Source: Bacteroidota bacterium (GTDB taxonomy: Bacteria; Bacteroidota; Bacteroidia; B-17B0; Aurantibacillaceae). From it: 64,000 nucleotides of DNA. Below are positions 44,778 through 52,018 of the stretch, piece by piece. The position numbers and the translations under genes were made by a program. The stretch spans positions 205,025 through 269,024 of the forward strand of contig JAAFIL010000001.1 of assembly GCA_013297775.1 (NCBI GenBank). The letters are read 5' to 3'. The stretch's first letter is position 1, and the number at the start of each line of letters is the position of its first letter. The notes under the pieces are model-generated. The model saw only the letters and a program-made list of their open reading frames with translations. It was not told the origin of the DNA and did no database searches.

Positions 44778-46655
44778 TTATTTTAAAAATTGTTGACACC
44801 ACATTTCAAAATTCATTAAACTCCAAATTAATAAGCGGTGATTGATTTTGTGATTGATGTGCTCATTAATTATTTTTTCGATGTAGGATTTATTGATAAA
44901 CTCGGTAGAAAATGTTTGGCTATTAAGTAATAAATCTTTCACGTATTCGGCATTTTCGCCTCGGTACCAACTTTCGTCGGGTGCTGAAAAGCCTTGTTTT
45001 TTTCGATTAATAATTTTCTCTGGTAAAAAATCCATCATGGCTTTTCGTAATACATTTTTTCCGTCGTCGTGTTCTTTGTACGATTGTTTTTTGGCGCCAA
45101 AATCGTTTTCGTTAATTTTTTTCATGGCGGTTAAATTGCCCAGCTTATGTTTTACCGGAATTTTTTGTGCAAAGTTTACCAAGTCGTTATCTAAAAACGG
45201 GAAACGTTCCTCTAAGCCGTTGGCCATGCTTAGCTTATCACCCACCAAAAGTAAACCAGGTAAAAATGTCTTTATTTCAAAGTAGAGCGAGTTTTGAATA
45301 TGTTCTTCGGGCGTATCGTAGCGTAATTTTTTATTAAATAAAAATACACGTTCAAAAATTTTTCGAGGTTCTTCAATATCAATTTGATTGAATACGTTGG
45401 GTGTAAATAAGGCTTGCTTTTCGTTATCGGGTACTAGGCGTTGCCAAAAGTTATAGTATTGATTAAAAAAATCTTTTTGGTTGATGGAGTTAAATACGCG
45501 GTAATACCGCCACGGATAGCCACCATACAGTTCATCGCCACCGGTGCCTTGTAAACATACTTTTACAAATTTACTTGCCAACCTCGAAATGTAATAGTTG
45601 GGATAACTCATGCCTACTCGCAAATCTTCAAGGTGATGCACCACTTTGGGCAAGCTCCAACGTAAATCACCCGCATTCATCACTTGCTCGTAATGTTCGG
45701 TTTTAAAAAAATTGGCCATTAATTCGGCATCGCGCCGCTCGTCGTAATTAGCTTCTACGCCTGTTACTTGGCTCATATCAAAGCCACAAGTAAAAGTGGT
45801 TAACCGTTCTACGTGAGAGGAAGCAATAGCGGTGATAGACCCAGAGTCCATTCCGCCCGAAAGATAACTACCAACTGGAACGTGTGCCAGCATTTGACGT
45901 GATACGGCTTGTTGAAACAAACGTTTGGTTTCACTAACAGCGTCTTCAAACGACATGGTATTATCCGGCTCGGTAAAATCATAATCCCACCAAGGGTTGT
46001 GGTGCAACTCGGTAGTATTTTTGTTGATACATATTGTGTTGGCTGCTGGTAGCATAAACACATTTTTGAATAAGGTCGTAAATGTAAATTGATTTTGAAA
46101 TGTAAAATACTCGTTGAGGGCGTAATGGTTTAATTCGTTCTTAAATTGTGGGTAGGCTAAGATGGCTTTAATTTCTGAAGCAAAAAGTAAAACGCCATTT
46201 TGAAAATAGTAGTACAAGGGTTTTACTCCGAACCTATCGCGGCTTAAATATAATTGTTGACTGGGCTTATGATAAGCACCAACAGCAAACATGCCATTTA
46301 ATCTTGTAAAATAGTCAACGCCAAATTGTGCTAATCCTTCCACAATAACTTCGGTATCAGATTGTGAAATAAAGGTGCGACCAAGACTTTCTAATTCTTT
46401 TCGTAATTCTAAATAATTATAAATGCAGCCATTAAACGTAATAACCCATTGGCCATCTTTGCTGTGCATGGGTTGCAAGCCTTTGTTGGATGTATCTAAT
46501 ATAGCGAGGCGTTTATGCCCTAGTGCTACATTATCATTTACATAATAGCCTTCGCCATCAGGCCCGCGGTGAGCAATAGCAGTTGCCATTCGTTTTATTT
46601 CATCTAACGTGGCTGGTTTTAAATTGGTATTAAATATGCCTGCTATGCCGCACAT
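44778..46655 (-). CDS. asnB: AsnB-type glutamine-dependent amidotransferase (copy 4)
   Basis: The 625-residue protein has Cys2 (MCGIAG), AHRGPDGEGYY, QSDTEV, and PP-loop SGGMDSG (266-272), with VCLQGTGGDELYGGYPWRYY. The glutamine-pocket motif reads FNGCIYN (C77) where the other three copies have YNGE(I/V)YN. The same NGCIYN form is known to me from the AsnB-like N-acetylglutaminylglutamine amidotransferase family, so the enzyme may still use glutamine. It follows the SDR at 46662 by 6 bp. Amidation of a sugar or of a peptide/amino-acid substituent are both possible. Confidence 0.92.
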   Translation of the reverse strand: MCGIAGIFNTNLKPATLDEIKRMATAIAHRGPDGEGYYVNDNVALGHKRLAILDTSNKGLQPMHSKDGQWVITFNGCIYNYLELRKELESLGRTFISQSDTEVIVEGLAQFGVDYFTRLNGMFAVGAYHKPSQQLYLSRDRFGVKPLYYYFQNGVLLFASEIKAILAYPQFKNELNHYALNEYFTFQNQFTFTTLFKNVFMLPAANTICINKNTTELHHNPWWDYDFTEPDNTMSFEDAVSETKRLFQQAVSRQMLAHVPVGSYLSGGMDSGSITAIASSHVERLTTFTCGFDMSQVTGVEANYDERRDAELMANFFKTEHYEQVMNAGDLRWSLPKVVHHLEDLRVGMSYPNYYISRLASKFVKVCLQGTGGDELYGGYPWRYYRVFNSINQKDFFNQYYNFWQRLVPDNEKQALFTPNVFNQIDIEEPRKIFERVFLFNKKLRYDTPEEHIQNSLYFEIKTFLPGLLLVGDKLSMANGLEERFPFLDNDLVNFAQKIPVKHKLGNLTAMKKINENDFGAKKQSYKEHDDGKNVLRKAMMDFLPEKIINRKKQGFSAPDESWYRGENAEYVKDLLLNSQTFSTEFINKSYIEKIINEHINHKINHRLLIWSLMNFEMWCQQFLK

Positions 46656-46661
46656 AATTTT

Positions 46662-47633
46662 TTAGTGTTGAGTTGCATTGCGCCACTCAATTAATTTTAG
46701 TAAGCCATCAGTAAGTGAATATTTATATTTAAACCCTAATTCTTTTTCGGCTTTAACTGCCGAGCCAATTCTATTTTGTACTAGTGCGCGAGCATCATCG
46801 GCGCTGTAGGGTTTGTAGGTAACTTTTAAATCTGATTTTTTTAATTTTAAAATTAAATCGCACAATGTTTTTATGGAGGTTTGTACTTCGGTTCCTACAT
46901 TGTAAAAACCAAAATTTTGATTTGATTTTAAGGCTTGTACGTTACATCTTGCCACATCTTCAACATAAATAAAATCGTAGGCTTGGCTGCCATCACCATT
47001 AATTACGGGGGCTTCATTGGCATCTATTTTATTAAGCATAATGGGTACAACGCCTGTGTAAGCGGCTGTTTGGTCTTGATGCGGGCCATACACATTCATA
47101 TAACGCAGGCCTATTACATTTAAACTATATCTATCGTTAAAGGCAGTTGCCATAGCCTCACCTGCAATTTTAGTGGCTCCATAAAAATTTTTATTGTTAA
47201 AAGGGTGTTCCTCTGTCATTGGTAATTGAACGGCATCTCCATATACTGAAGCCGATGACGACCAAATTAATTTTTTGATGTTATTTTTTACGCAGGCTTC
47301 TAATACATTAAAAGTGCCCGCTATGTTTACATCAAAAGCAGTGCGCGGAAAATCTTTGCAATGGAGTAACCACATGGCTGATAAACAAATGACATAATCC
47401 ATCCCTTGCATGGCTGCATTTAAAATATCTATTTCTCTAATGTCGCCCCCAATTGGGTAAATTTTACAACGATTATCTTTTAAAGATTGGGTTAGGTATT
47501 CTTTTTTACCGCGTGCAAAGTTGTCGTATATAACTACTTCTGCTACTTCTTCTTTTAATAGTTCGGCTACCACAAAGCTGCCAATAAAGCCTGCGCCACC
47601 AATTACAAGTATTTTACTATTTTTTATTTCCAT
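46662..47633 (-). CDS. NAD-dependent nucleotide-sugar epimerase (UDP-glucose 4-epimerase-like)
   Basis: The 323-residue protein has ILVIGGAGFIGSFVV (NAD site), DNFARGKKEYL, SSSASVYGDAVQLPM, FYGATKIAGEAM (catalytic Y-x3-K) and LRYMNVYGPHQDQT, then YDFIYVEDVARCNV and FYNVGTEVQTSIKTL. The motif set is that of the UDP-glucose/UDP-GlcNAc 4-epimerase branch. It is the first modification gene after the ABC exporter genes in the transcript order. The specific sugar is unknown. Confidence 0.85.
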   Translation of the reverse strand: MEIKNSKILVIGGAGFIGSFVVAELLKEEVAEVVIYDNFARGKKEYLTQSLKDNRCKIYPIGGDIREIDILNAAMQGMDYVICLSAMWLLHCKDFPRTAFDVNIAGTFNVLEACVKNNIKKLIWSSSASVYGDAVQLPMTEEHPFNNKNFYGATKIAGEAMATAFNDRYSLNVIGLRYMNVYGPHQDQTAAYTGVVPIMLNKIDANEAPVINGDGSQAYDFIYVEDVARCNVQALKSNQNFGFYNVGTEVQTSIKTLCDLILKLKKSDLKVTYKPYSADDARALVQNRIGSAVKAEKELGFKYKYSLTDGLLKLIEWRNATQH

Positions 47634-47660
47634 GTGTTTATTTCTTTTTTAAAGGCTTGT

Positions 47661-48950
47661 TTAAATTTTTTGAATGGTCCAATCGCCATCTATGCGCACG
47701 TTTCCAAAGGCCATTTCGAGTGGAAATTTTTCGTTGGTTAATTCTTTAAATTGAAGCACGTTTACTATTCCAATTTTTTCAATAAAATCGAGTGTTAAAC
47801 CTGTGTTGGCAAAATCGTGAATACCCAAGTAAAACGTATAACTGCCTGGTACCATTTTTGCATCTAGTTCTAATCGCAAATGATAGGTTCCTATTTCTAA
47901 CGGCATAAATCCTTTAGCTTGGTCGTAAGTAGAGGTGTAGGTATAGCGTGTATCTAGCGTACCTATTGAAAAATCTACAATTGCTTTTGCAATAGGTTGA
48001 TTAATTTTTAAGGTAAATTCTACTATAAATTTTTGTTGATAGTAGAGGGTATCTATTTCTTGATTTTTTTTATTTAAGATTTTGAAGGTTAAAAATTTGG
48101 CAACATCGGTACTGTAAGTGCTTGCATTGGCGGGTATCATACCGTCTTTATTATCAATTCTATCGCTTGCTAAATACCTGTCAATGAGTTGTGTGGTTTC
48201 TCCAATTTCTACAAATTTTCCGTTTTGGAGATATACTGTTTTATTGCATAGTGCGCGAATGGCAGTCATATTATGGCTAACAAATAAAATGGTTCGTCCT
48301 TGTCCACTTACATCTTTCATTTTGCCTAAGCATTTTTTTTGAAACTCGGCATCGCCAACAGCTAGTACTTCATCTACAATTAAAATTTCTGATTCTAAAT
48401 GTGCGGCAACGGCAAACGCTAACCGCACATACATGCCAGAGGAGTAACGCTTTACGGGGGTATCAATGTATTTTTCAACGCCGCTAAAGGTTACAATTTC
48501 ATCAAAGTTTTTTTTAATTTCTGATTTGGTCATTCCTAAAATGGCCCCATTTAAAAATATATTTTCGCGTCCGCTTAAATCGGGATGAAAGCCTGTGCCT
48601 ACTTCTAATAAACTAGCCACTCTTCCTTTAATTTTATATTCGCCTATGGTGGGTAATGTGGTTCTTGAAAGTATTTTTAGTAAGGTAGATTTTCCTGCAC
48701 CGTTTTTACCAATAATGCCTAATACATCGCCTTGTTGAACTGAGAAACTAATATCTTTTAATGCCCATACATATTGAGAGGTTCCAATTTTAGTGCGGTC
48801 ATTATCGTCGCCTACTTTTAAAAATGGATCTTCTTTTCCTCTTAGTTTATAGGCCCATCGTTTAAAATCGTCGGTAAATGTTTTTGCGCTTATTTCGCCT
48901 AATCGGTATTGCTTACTTAAATTATTTATTTCAATTACTGTTTGCGGCAT
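47661..48950 (-). CDS. wzt: ABC exporter ATPase with C-terminal O-antigen-binding domain (Wzt)
   Basis: The 429-residue protein has a Walker A site GKNGAGKS (81-88), the YSSGMYVRLAFAVA signature motif, Walker B ILIVDEVLAVGD and the switch histidine in LFVSHNM. The domain ends near residue 265. The remaining ~160 residues (FLTFKILNKKNQEI...TGLTLDFIEKIGIV) form a beta-rich domain like the Wzt carbohydrate-binding domain, which recognises the non-reducing end of finished chains. With the permease downstream it exports a lipid-linked polysaccharide across the inner membrane. The C-terminal domain implies recognition of a specific terminal modification. Confidence 0.93.
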   Translation of the reverse strand: MPQTVIEINNLSKQYRLGEISAKTFTDDFKRWAYKLRGKEDPFLKVGDDNDRTKIGTSQYVWALKDISFSVQQGDVLGIIGKNGAGKSTLLKILSRTTLPTIGEYKIKGRVASLLEVGTGFHPDLSGRENIFLNGAILGMTKSEIKKNFDEIVTFSGVEKYIDTPVKRYSSGMYVRLAFAVAAHLESEILIVDEVLAVGDAEFQKKCLGKMKDVSGQGRTILFVSHNMTAIRALCNKTVYLQNGKFVEIGETTQLIDRYLASDRIDNKDGMIPANASTYSTDVAKFLTFKILNKKNQEIDTLYYQQKFIVEFTLKINQPIAKAIVDFSIGTLDTRYTYTSTYDQAKGFMPLEIGTYHLRLELDAKMVPGSYTFYLGIHDFANTGLTLDFIEKIGIVNVLQFKELTNEKFPLEMAFGNVRIDGDWTIQKI

Positions 48951-48958
48951 TGAGCGTG

Positions 48959-49804
48959 TTACACGGTATCCATAAATGATTTTTCGGTTTTATTAAAGAT
49001 GATAAGGGCTATCATTAATAAAATAGATGTGGTAATGGTGGCGTAAAGTAAAAATGGAATGGAGTAAATGCCTTGTCCTGTAAAAATAAATCGTACTGCT
49101 TCGATAACTGCCGAAACGGGATTAAGCATGACCAAGGTTTGATACTTGCCGGTAATGGATGCTGGAAATATAACGCAACTGCCGTACATTAATAGTTGTA
49201 CTACAAATGTAAGTAGGAAAGTGAAATCGCGGTATTTGGTGGTTAACGACGAAACAATTAAACCTATTGATAAGCCAAAAAAGGCGAGTAATAAAATCAG
49301 AATGGGTAATGTTAGTGCTAGATAATAGTTGGGATGAATGGTGTTGGTTTGGATAAGATAATAGGCCCAAATAATAAGTAATACTATAAATTGAATGCTT
49401 AGTTTTAAGATATTTGAAATGATGATGGATAAAGGAATAACCAATCGAGGGAAATAAACTTTACCAAATATACTGGCATTACTTGTAAATGTAGAAGCTG
49501 TTTTGGTGAGGCATTCAGAAAAATAATTCCAAAAGGTAAGGCCTATTAAATAAAACAATACAGGCGGAATGGCGTTGGTATCTATTTTAGCAATGTAACT
49601 AAAGGTAATGGTAAAGGCCATGGTTGTAAAAAGGGGTTGAAGAAAAATCCACAAAGGCCCTAAAATGGTTTGCTTGTATTGTGCTGTAATATCGCGTTTA
49701 ACTAAGAGCATAATGAGGTCTTTGTAATGCCAAACTTCTTTTAAGTTTAATTTTAAAAGTGATGTTTTTGGTTTAACTACGATGTCCCAATTTTCTGTTT
49801 TCAT
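48959..49804 (-). CDS. wzm: ABC exporter permease (Wzm)
   Basis: The 281-residue protein has about six transmembrane helices and the ABC2-type polysaccharide permease pattern: LIMLLVKRDITAQYKQTILGPLWIFLQPLF near the N-terminus, then FYLIGLTFWNYFSECL, GKVYFPRLVIPLSIII and LNPVSAVIEAVRFIF near the C-terminus. Together with Wzt it forms the inner-membrane exporter. Its stop lies 8 bp upstream of the wzt start, and its own start overlaps the hisF2 stop by 4 bp (ATGA). Confidence 0.93.
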   Translation of the reverse strand: MKTENWDIVVKPKTSLLKLNLKEVWHYKDLIMLLVKRDITAQYKQTILGPLWIFLQPLFTTMAFTITFSYIAKIDTNAIPPVLFYLIGLTFWNYFSECLTKTASTFTSNASIFGKVYFPRLVIPLSIIISNILKLSIQFIVLLIIWAYYLIQTNTIHPNYYLALTLPILILLLAFFGLSIGLIVSSLTTKYRDFTFLLTFVVQLLMYGSCVIFPASITGKYQTLVMLNPVSAVIEAVRFIFTGQGIYSIPFLLYATITTSILLMIALIIFNKTEKSFMDTV

Positions 49805-50559
49805 TCTTCGATAATGATTAATTCTCTATTAGGAAAATTAATTAATACGCCCATGCCTTTTTTGCTATAAACTGCCATGCTCCCAATAGCGGCGGCGTTG
49901 GCGTTTGTTTTATATAGAATTGTTTTTAAGTGTTCTAAGTTTCCGCAACCGCCACAGGCAATAACCGGAACATCAACAGTATTTAATAGTTGGGAGGTTA
50001 TTTCTGTATCATAGCCTTCCCAAGTGCCATCATTATCTACGCTGTAAAGCATTAATTCTCCTACACCAATATTTTGAGTAAGATATTTTGCATACTCTAC
50101 TAATGTGTATTTTATTTTGTTACCAATGTAAGAGTAAGGAGCTTTGATGCCCAACAATGGTTTTTTAAAATCAATACACGCAACAACCGCTTGAGCCCCA
50201 TACTGCGCTACTACTTGTTTTATTATATCGGGGTTTTCTTGTATGAGCGAATTAACGATTACTTTTTCTATGCCTATTTTGTAAAGTGTTTCAAAATCTT
50301 GAAAGGTTTTAACGCCACCGCCATACGCAAAAGGCATAAAAGCCTCGCTAGCCATATCGGCTAGTTTATCAAAATTGGGTTTACGTTTTTGTTTAGAAGC
50401 ATTTATATCAATAACAATAAGTTCATCTACTTCTTTTTCGTTGTAAATTTTTATGGCGTTAATGGGGTCGCCAATGTAAGATGGGTTTTTGAATTTGACT
50501 GTTTTTACGAGTCCAACGCCATCGTAGAGGAGGCAGGGTATGATGCGTTTGAGAGCCAT
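49801..50559 (-). CDS. hisF2: HisF2/AglZ-type acetamidino-sugar modification protein
   Basis: The 252-residue (beta-alpha)8 protein is homologous to HisF but has RIIPCLLYDGVGLVKTVKF at the start. Residue 11, the catalytic Asp of imidazole-glycerol-phosphate cyclase, is Leu, while the second catalytic Asp (AVVACIDFKKP) is kept. This is the expected state of HisF2-type proteins that serve as ammonia channel with HisH2 for WbpG/PseA amidotransferases. YGGGVKTFQDF and CGGCGNLEHL match the two phosphate-binding loops. The hisH2 gene lies 850 bp upstream, separated by a repeat island, instead of adjacent. A role in histidine synthesis is unlikely. Confidence 0.88.
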   Translation of the reverse strand: MALKRIIPCLLYDGVGLVKTVKFKNPSYIGDPINAIKIYNEKEVDELIVIDINASKQKRKPNFDKLADMASEAFMPFAYGGGVKTFQDFETLYKIGIEKVIVNSLIQENPDIIKQVVAQYGAQAVVACIDFKKPLLGIKAPYSYIGNKIKYTLVEYAKYLTQNIGVGELMLYSVDNDGTWEGYDTEITSQLLNTVDVPVIACGGCGNLEHLKTILYKTNANAAAIGSMAVYSKKGMGVLINFPNRELIIIEE

Positions 50560-50599
50560 TTATTTAAGTTCGCTGAGGTGAGGGGGTTGGTGGTAGATT

Positions 50600-50790
50600 G
50601 GCACGCAAAGGCGCAAAGGACGCAAAGAGATTTTTAACTAGCAGCATGGCACGCAAAGGCGCAAAGAACGCAAAGAAGTTTTTAGCTGGTGTAATGGCAC
50701 GCAAAGGCGCAAAGAACGCAAAGAGATTTTTAACTATTAACATAGCTCGCAAAGGCGCAAAGGACGCAAAGAAAATAATTATTAAATGAG
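50600..50790 (+). repeat. Array of four 48-bp direct repeats, CGCAAAG-rich
   Basis: Units start at 50600, 50648, 50696 and 50744, exactly 48 bp apart. Each reads (G/A)GC(A/T)CGCAAAGGCGCAAAG then (G/A)ACGCAAAG, an A/T-rich stretch and, in most copies, CAT or ATGG at the join. Because 48 is divisible by three, frames stay open on both strands. The array starts 40 bp upstream of the hisF2 start codon. There are no unique spacers, so it is not a CRISPR array. Orientation is opposite to the array at 51255-51405. Confidence 0.85.
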
Positions 50791-50821
50791 TTAATATAAT
50801 TTTGAAAAAGAAACACATGAT

Positions 50822-51208
50822 TTAATCCTCCTCTAAATTATTTACTATTCTTGATATTCCATCCTTTATAAAAACCACATTAAAATTAACTAATAAGCCT
50901 AATTTGATGTTAGTCAATTTTAAATAAGTAATAAGGGTTTTGTGGTGGAGTGGTAAAACATACTCAATAGATTTTAATTCAACTATCACTTTATTTTCAA
51001 CAATTATATCTGCTCTAAAACCTATATTCAAATCTGTTCCATCATAAAATACTGGAATAGATTGTTGTTTCTTAAAACGTACTTCACTCTTTGAAAGTTC
51101 ATAACAAATTGCTTTTTCATAAATACTCTCCTACAACCCAGGGCCTAACTCTTTATGAACCTTAATGAAAATTCCAATCAACAGTTTAGATATTTCATTT
51201 TCTGTCAT
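50822..51208 (-). pseudogene. GxxExxY family gene (PD-(D/E)XK-like) broken by an in-frame TAG
   Basis: Reading from the ATG at 51206-51208 gives MTENEISKLLIGIFIKVHKE, LGPGL, then TAG at codon 26 (51131-51133), then ESIYEKAICYELSKSEVRF and onward in the same frame to the stop at 50822. Skipping the stop restores the signature G-L-x-E-S-I-Y that names the GxxExxY family. The remaining parts, IGFRADIIVENKVIVELKS, carry the D...(E)xK core of a PD-(D/E)XK nuclease-like fold. Full length would be 128 codons, which is family length. Downstream starts could still give a ~69-residue fragment. The function of GxxExxY proteins is not established. The gene lies between two inverted repeat arrays. Confidence 0.85.
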
Positions 51209-51254
51209 TACTTTTTTCTTAGGTTTAATGTTTTTTTGCTTTGCACCTTTGCTT

Positions 51255-51405
51255 ACTTACCTTTACTCGCACAATCTTTGCGATCTTTGCGCCTTTGCGT
51301 GCTTTACCTTATTCTCCCAATCTTTGCGTCCTTTGCGTCCTTTGCGTGCCTTACCTTACTCGCCCAATCTTTGCGTCCTTTGCGTCCTTTGCGTCCTTTG
51401 CGTGC
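51255..51405 (-). repeat. Array of three CGCAAAG-rich units with nested 9-bp repeats
   Basis: Read on the minus strand, three units begin AGCACGCAAAGG near 51405, 51349 and 51302. Each continues with copies of the 9-mer GACGCAAAG (three, two, and degenerate) and ends ATTGGGCGAGTAAGGTAA or a variant. Unit lengths are 56, 47 and about 48 bp, so the first differs from the second by exactly one extra 9-mer. The array abuts the hisH2 stop codon (51407-51409). It belongs to the same family as 50600-50790 but is inverted relative to it and has a different linker. Confidence 0.85.
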
Positions 51406-51406
51406 T

Positions 51407-52018
51407 TTATAAATTCGAGAAATTCTCCAATAATTTCATTCCAAACTTTAAACTTTTTTCAGGATGAAATTGCGCACCAAACACATTGTCTTTATTTACC
51501 ATACACGTAAAATCTTTTCCGAAATGACTAGTGGCGAGTGATTGACTTTCATCAAAACATTTTACAAAATAAGAATGCACAAAATAAAACCGATTTTTAC
51601 TTTCAGCATCTAGCAAAGGATTAGAACGTTTTACAGTTATATAATTCCAACCCATGTGTGGTACTTTTAATTTTAAAGCTGGATCTAAATTAAATTTTAC
51701 AGTTTCTGCATCTATCCAAGCCAAGCCTTTTTTTATGCCCTCATCGCTGCGCTGGGTCAGCAATTGCATGCCTAGGCATATCCCCAATACTGGAACTTTT
51801 TCAACCAAGGCCTTTTGATTTAATAAGGGAATGAGTTTAGATTCTTCTAAATTATTCATTCCCGCATCAAAGGCACCAACACCGGGTAATAATAATTTAT
51901 CAGCTTTTGAAATAATGTTTTCGTCGTTTGAAATACACACCTCTTTAACGCCAATTTTTTTAAACATGTTTAGCACAGAGGCTAGGTTACCAATGCCGTA
52001 ATCAATGATAACAATCAT
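51407..52018 (-). CDS. hisH2: HisH2-type glutamine amidotransferase of acetamidino-sugar synthesis
   Basis: The 203-residue class I glutamine amidotransferase has the nucleophile C81 in VLGICLGMQLL, and H185 and E187 in GAQFHPEKS, completing the triad. The N-terminal MIVIIDYGIGNLASVL and LLPGVGAFDAGM match HisH. In this locus it should release ammonia for the WbpG-type amidotransferase through HisF2, not for histidine synthesis. The start overlaps the SDR stop by ATGA, so it is coupled upstream. Downstream, the island at 50560-51406 separates it from hisF2. Confidence 0.88.
   Translation of the reverse strand: MIVIIDYGIGNLASVLNMFKKIGVKEVCISNDENIISKADKLLLPGVGAFDAGMNNLEESKLIPLLNQKALVEKVPVLGICLGMQLLTQRSDEGIKKGLAWIDAETVKFNLDPALKLKVPHMGWNYITVKRSNPLLDAESKNRFYFVHSYFVKCFDESQSLATSHFGKDFTCMVNKDNVFGAQFHPEKSLKFGMKLLENFSNL

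Noticed and set aside
26821..46655. AsnB copies as asparagine synthetases for amino-acid supply
   Set aside because: Four divergent copies embedded in a polysaccharide locus fit sugar amidation better, though classical activity cannot be excluded by sequence alone.
50600..50790. CRISPR array
   Set aside because: Units are head-to-tail 48-bp repeats with no unique spacers between them, and no cas genes are in the window.
50564..50818. Protein-coding frames on both strands of the repeat array
   Set aside because: Frames exist because the repeat period is a multiple of three; the products are low-complexity repeats and no start context or family supports them.
51155..51510. Leu/Arg/Pro-rich plus-strand frames
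   Set aside because: They are translations of the CGCAAAG array and run antisense into hisH2.
49801..52018. HisF and HisH as histidine biosynthesis genes
   Set aside because: HisF lacks catalytic Asp11, no other his gene is present, and a WbpG-type partner is in the same locus.
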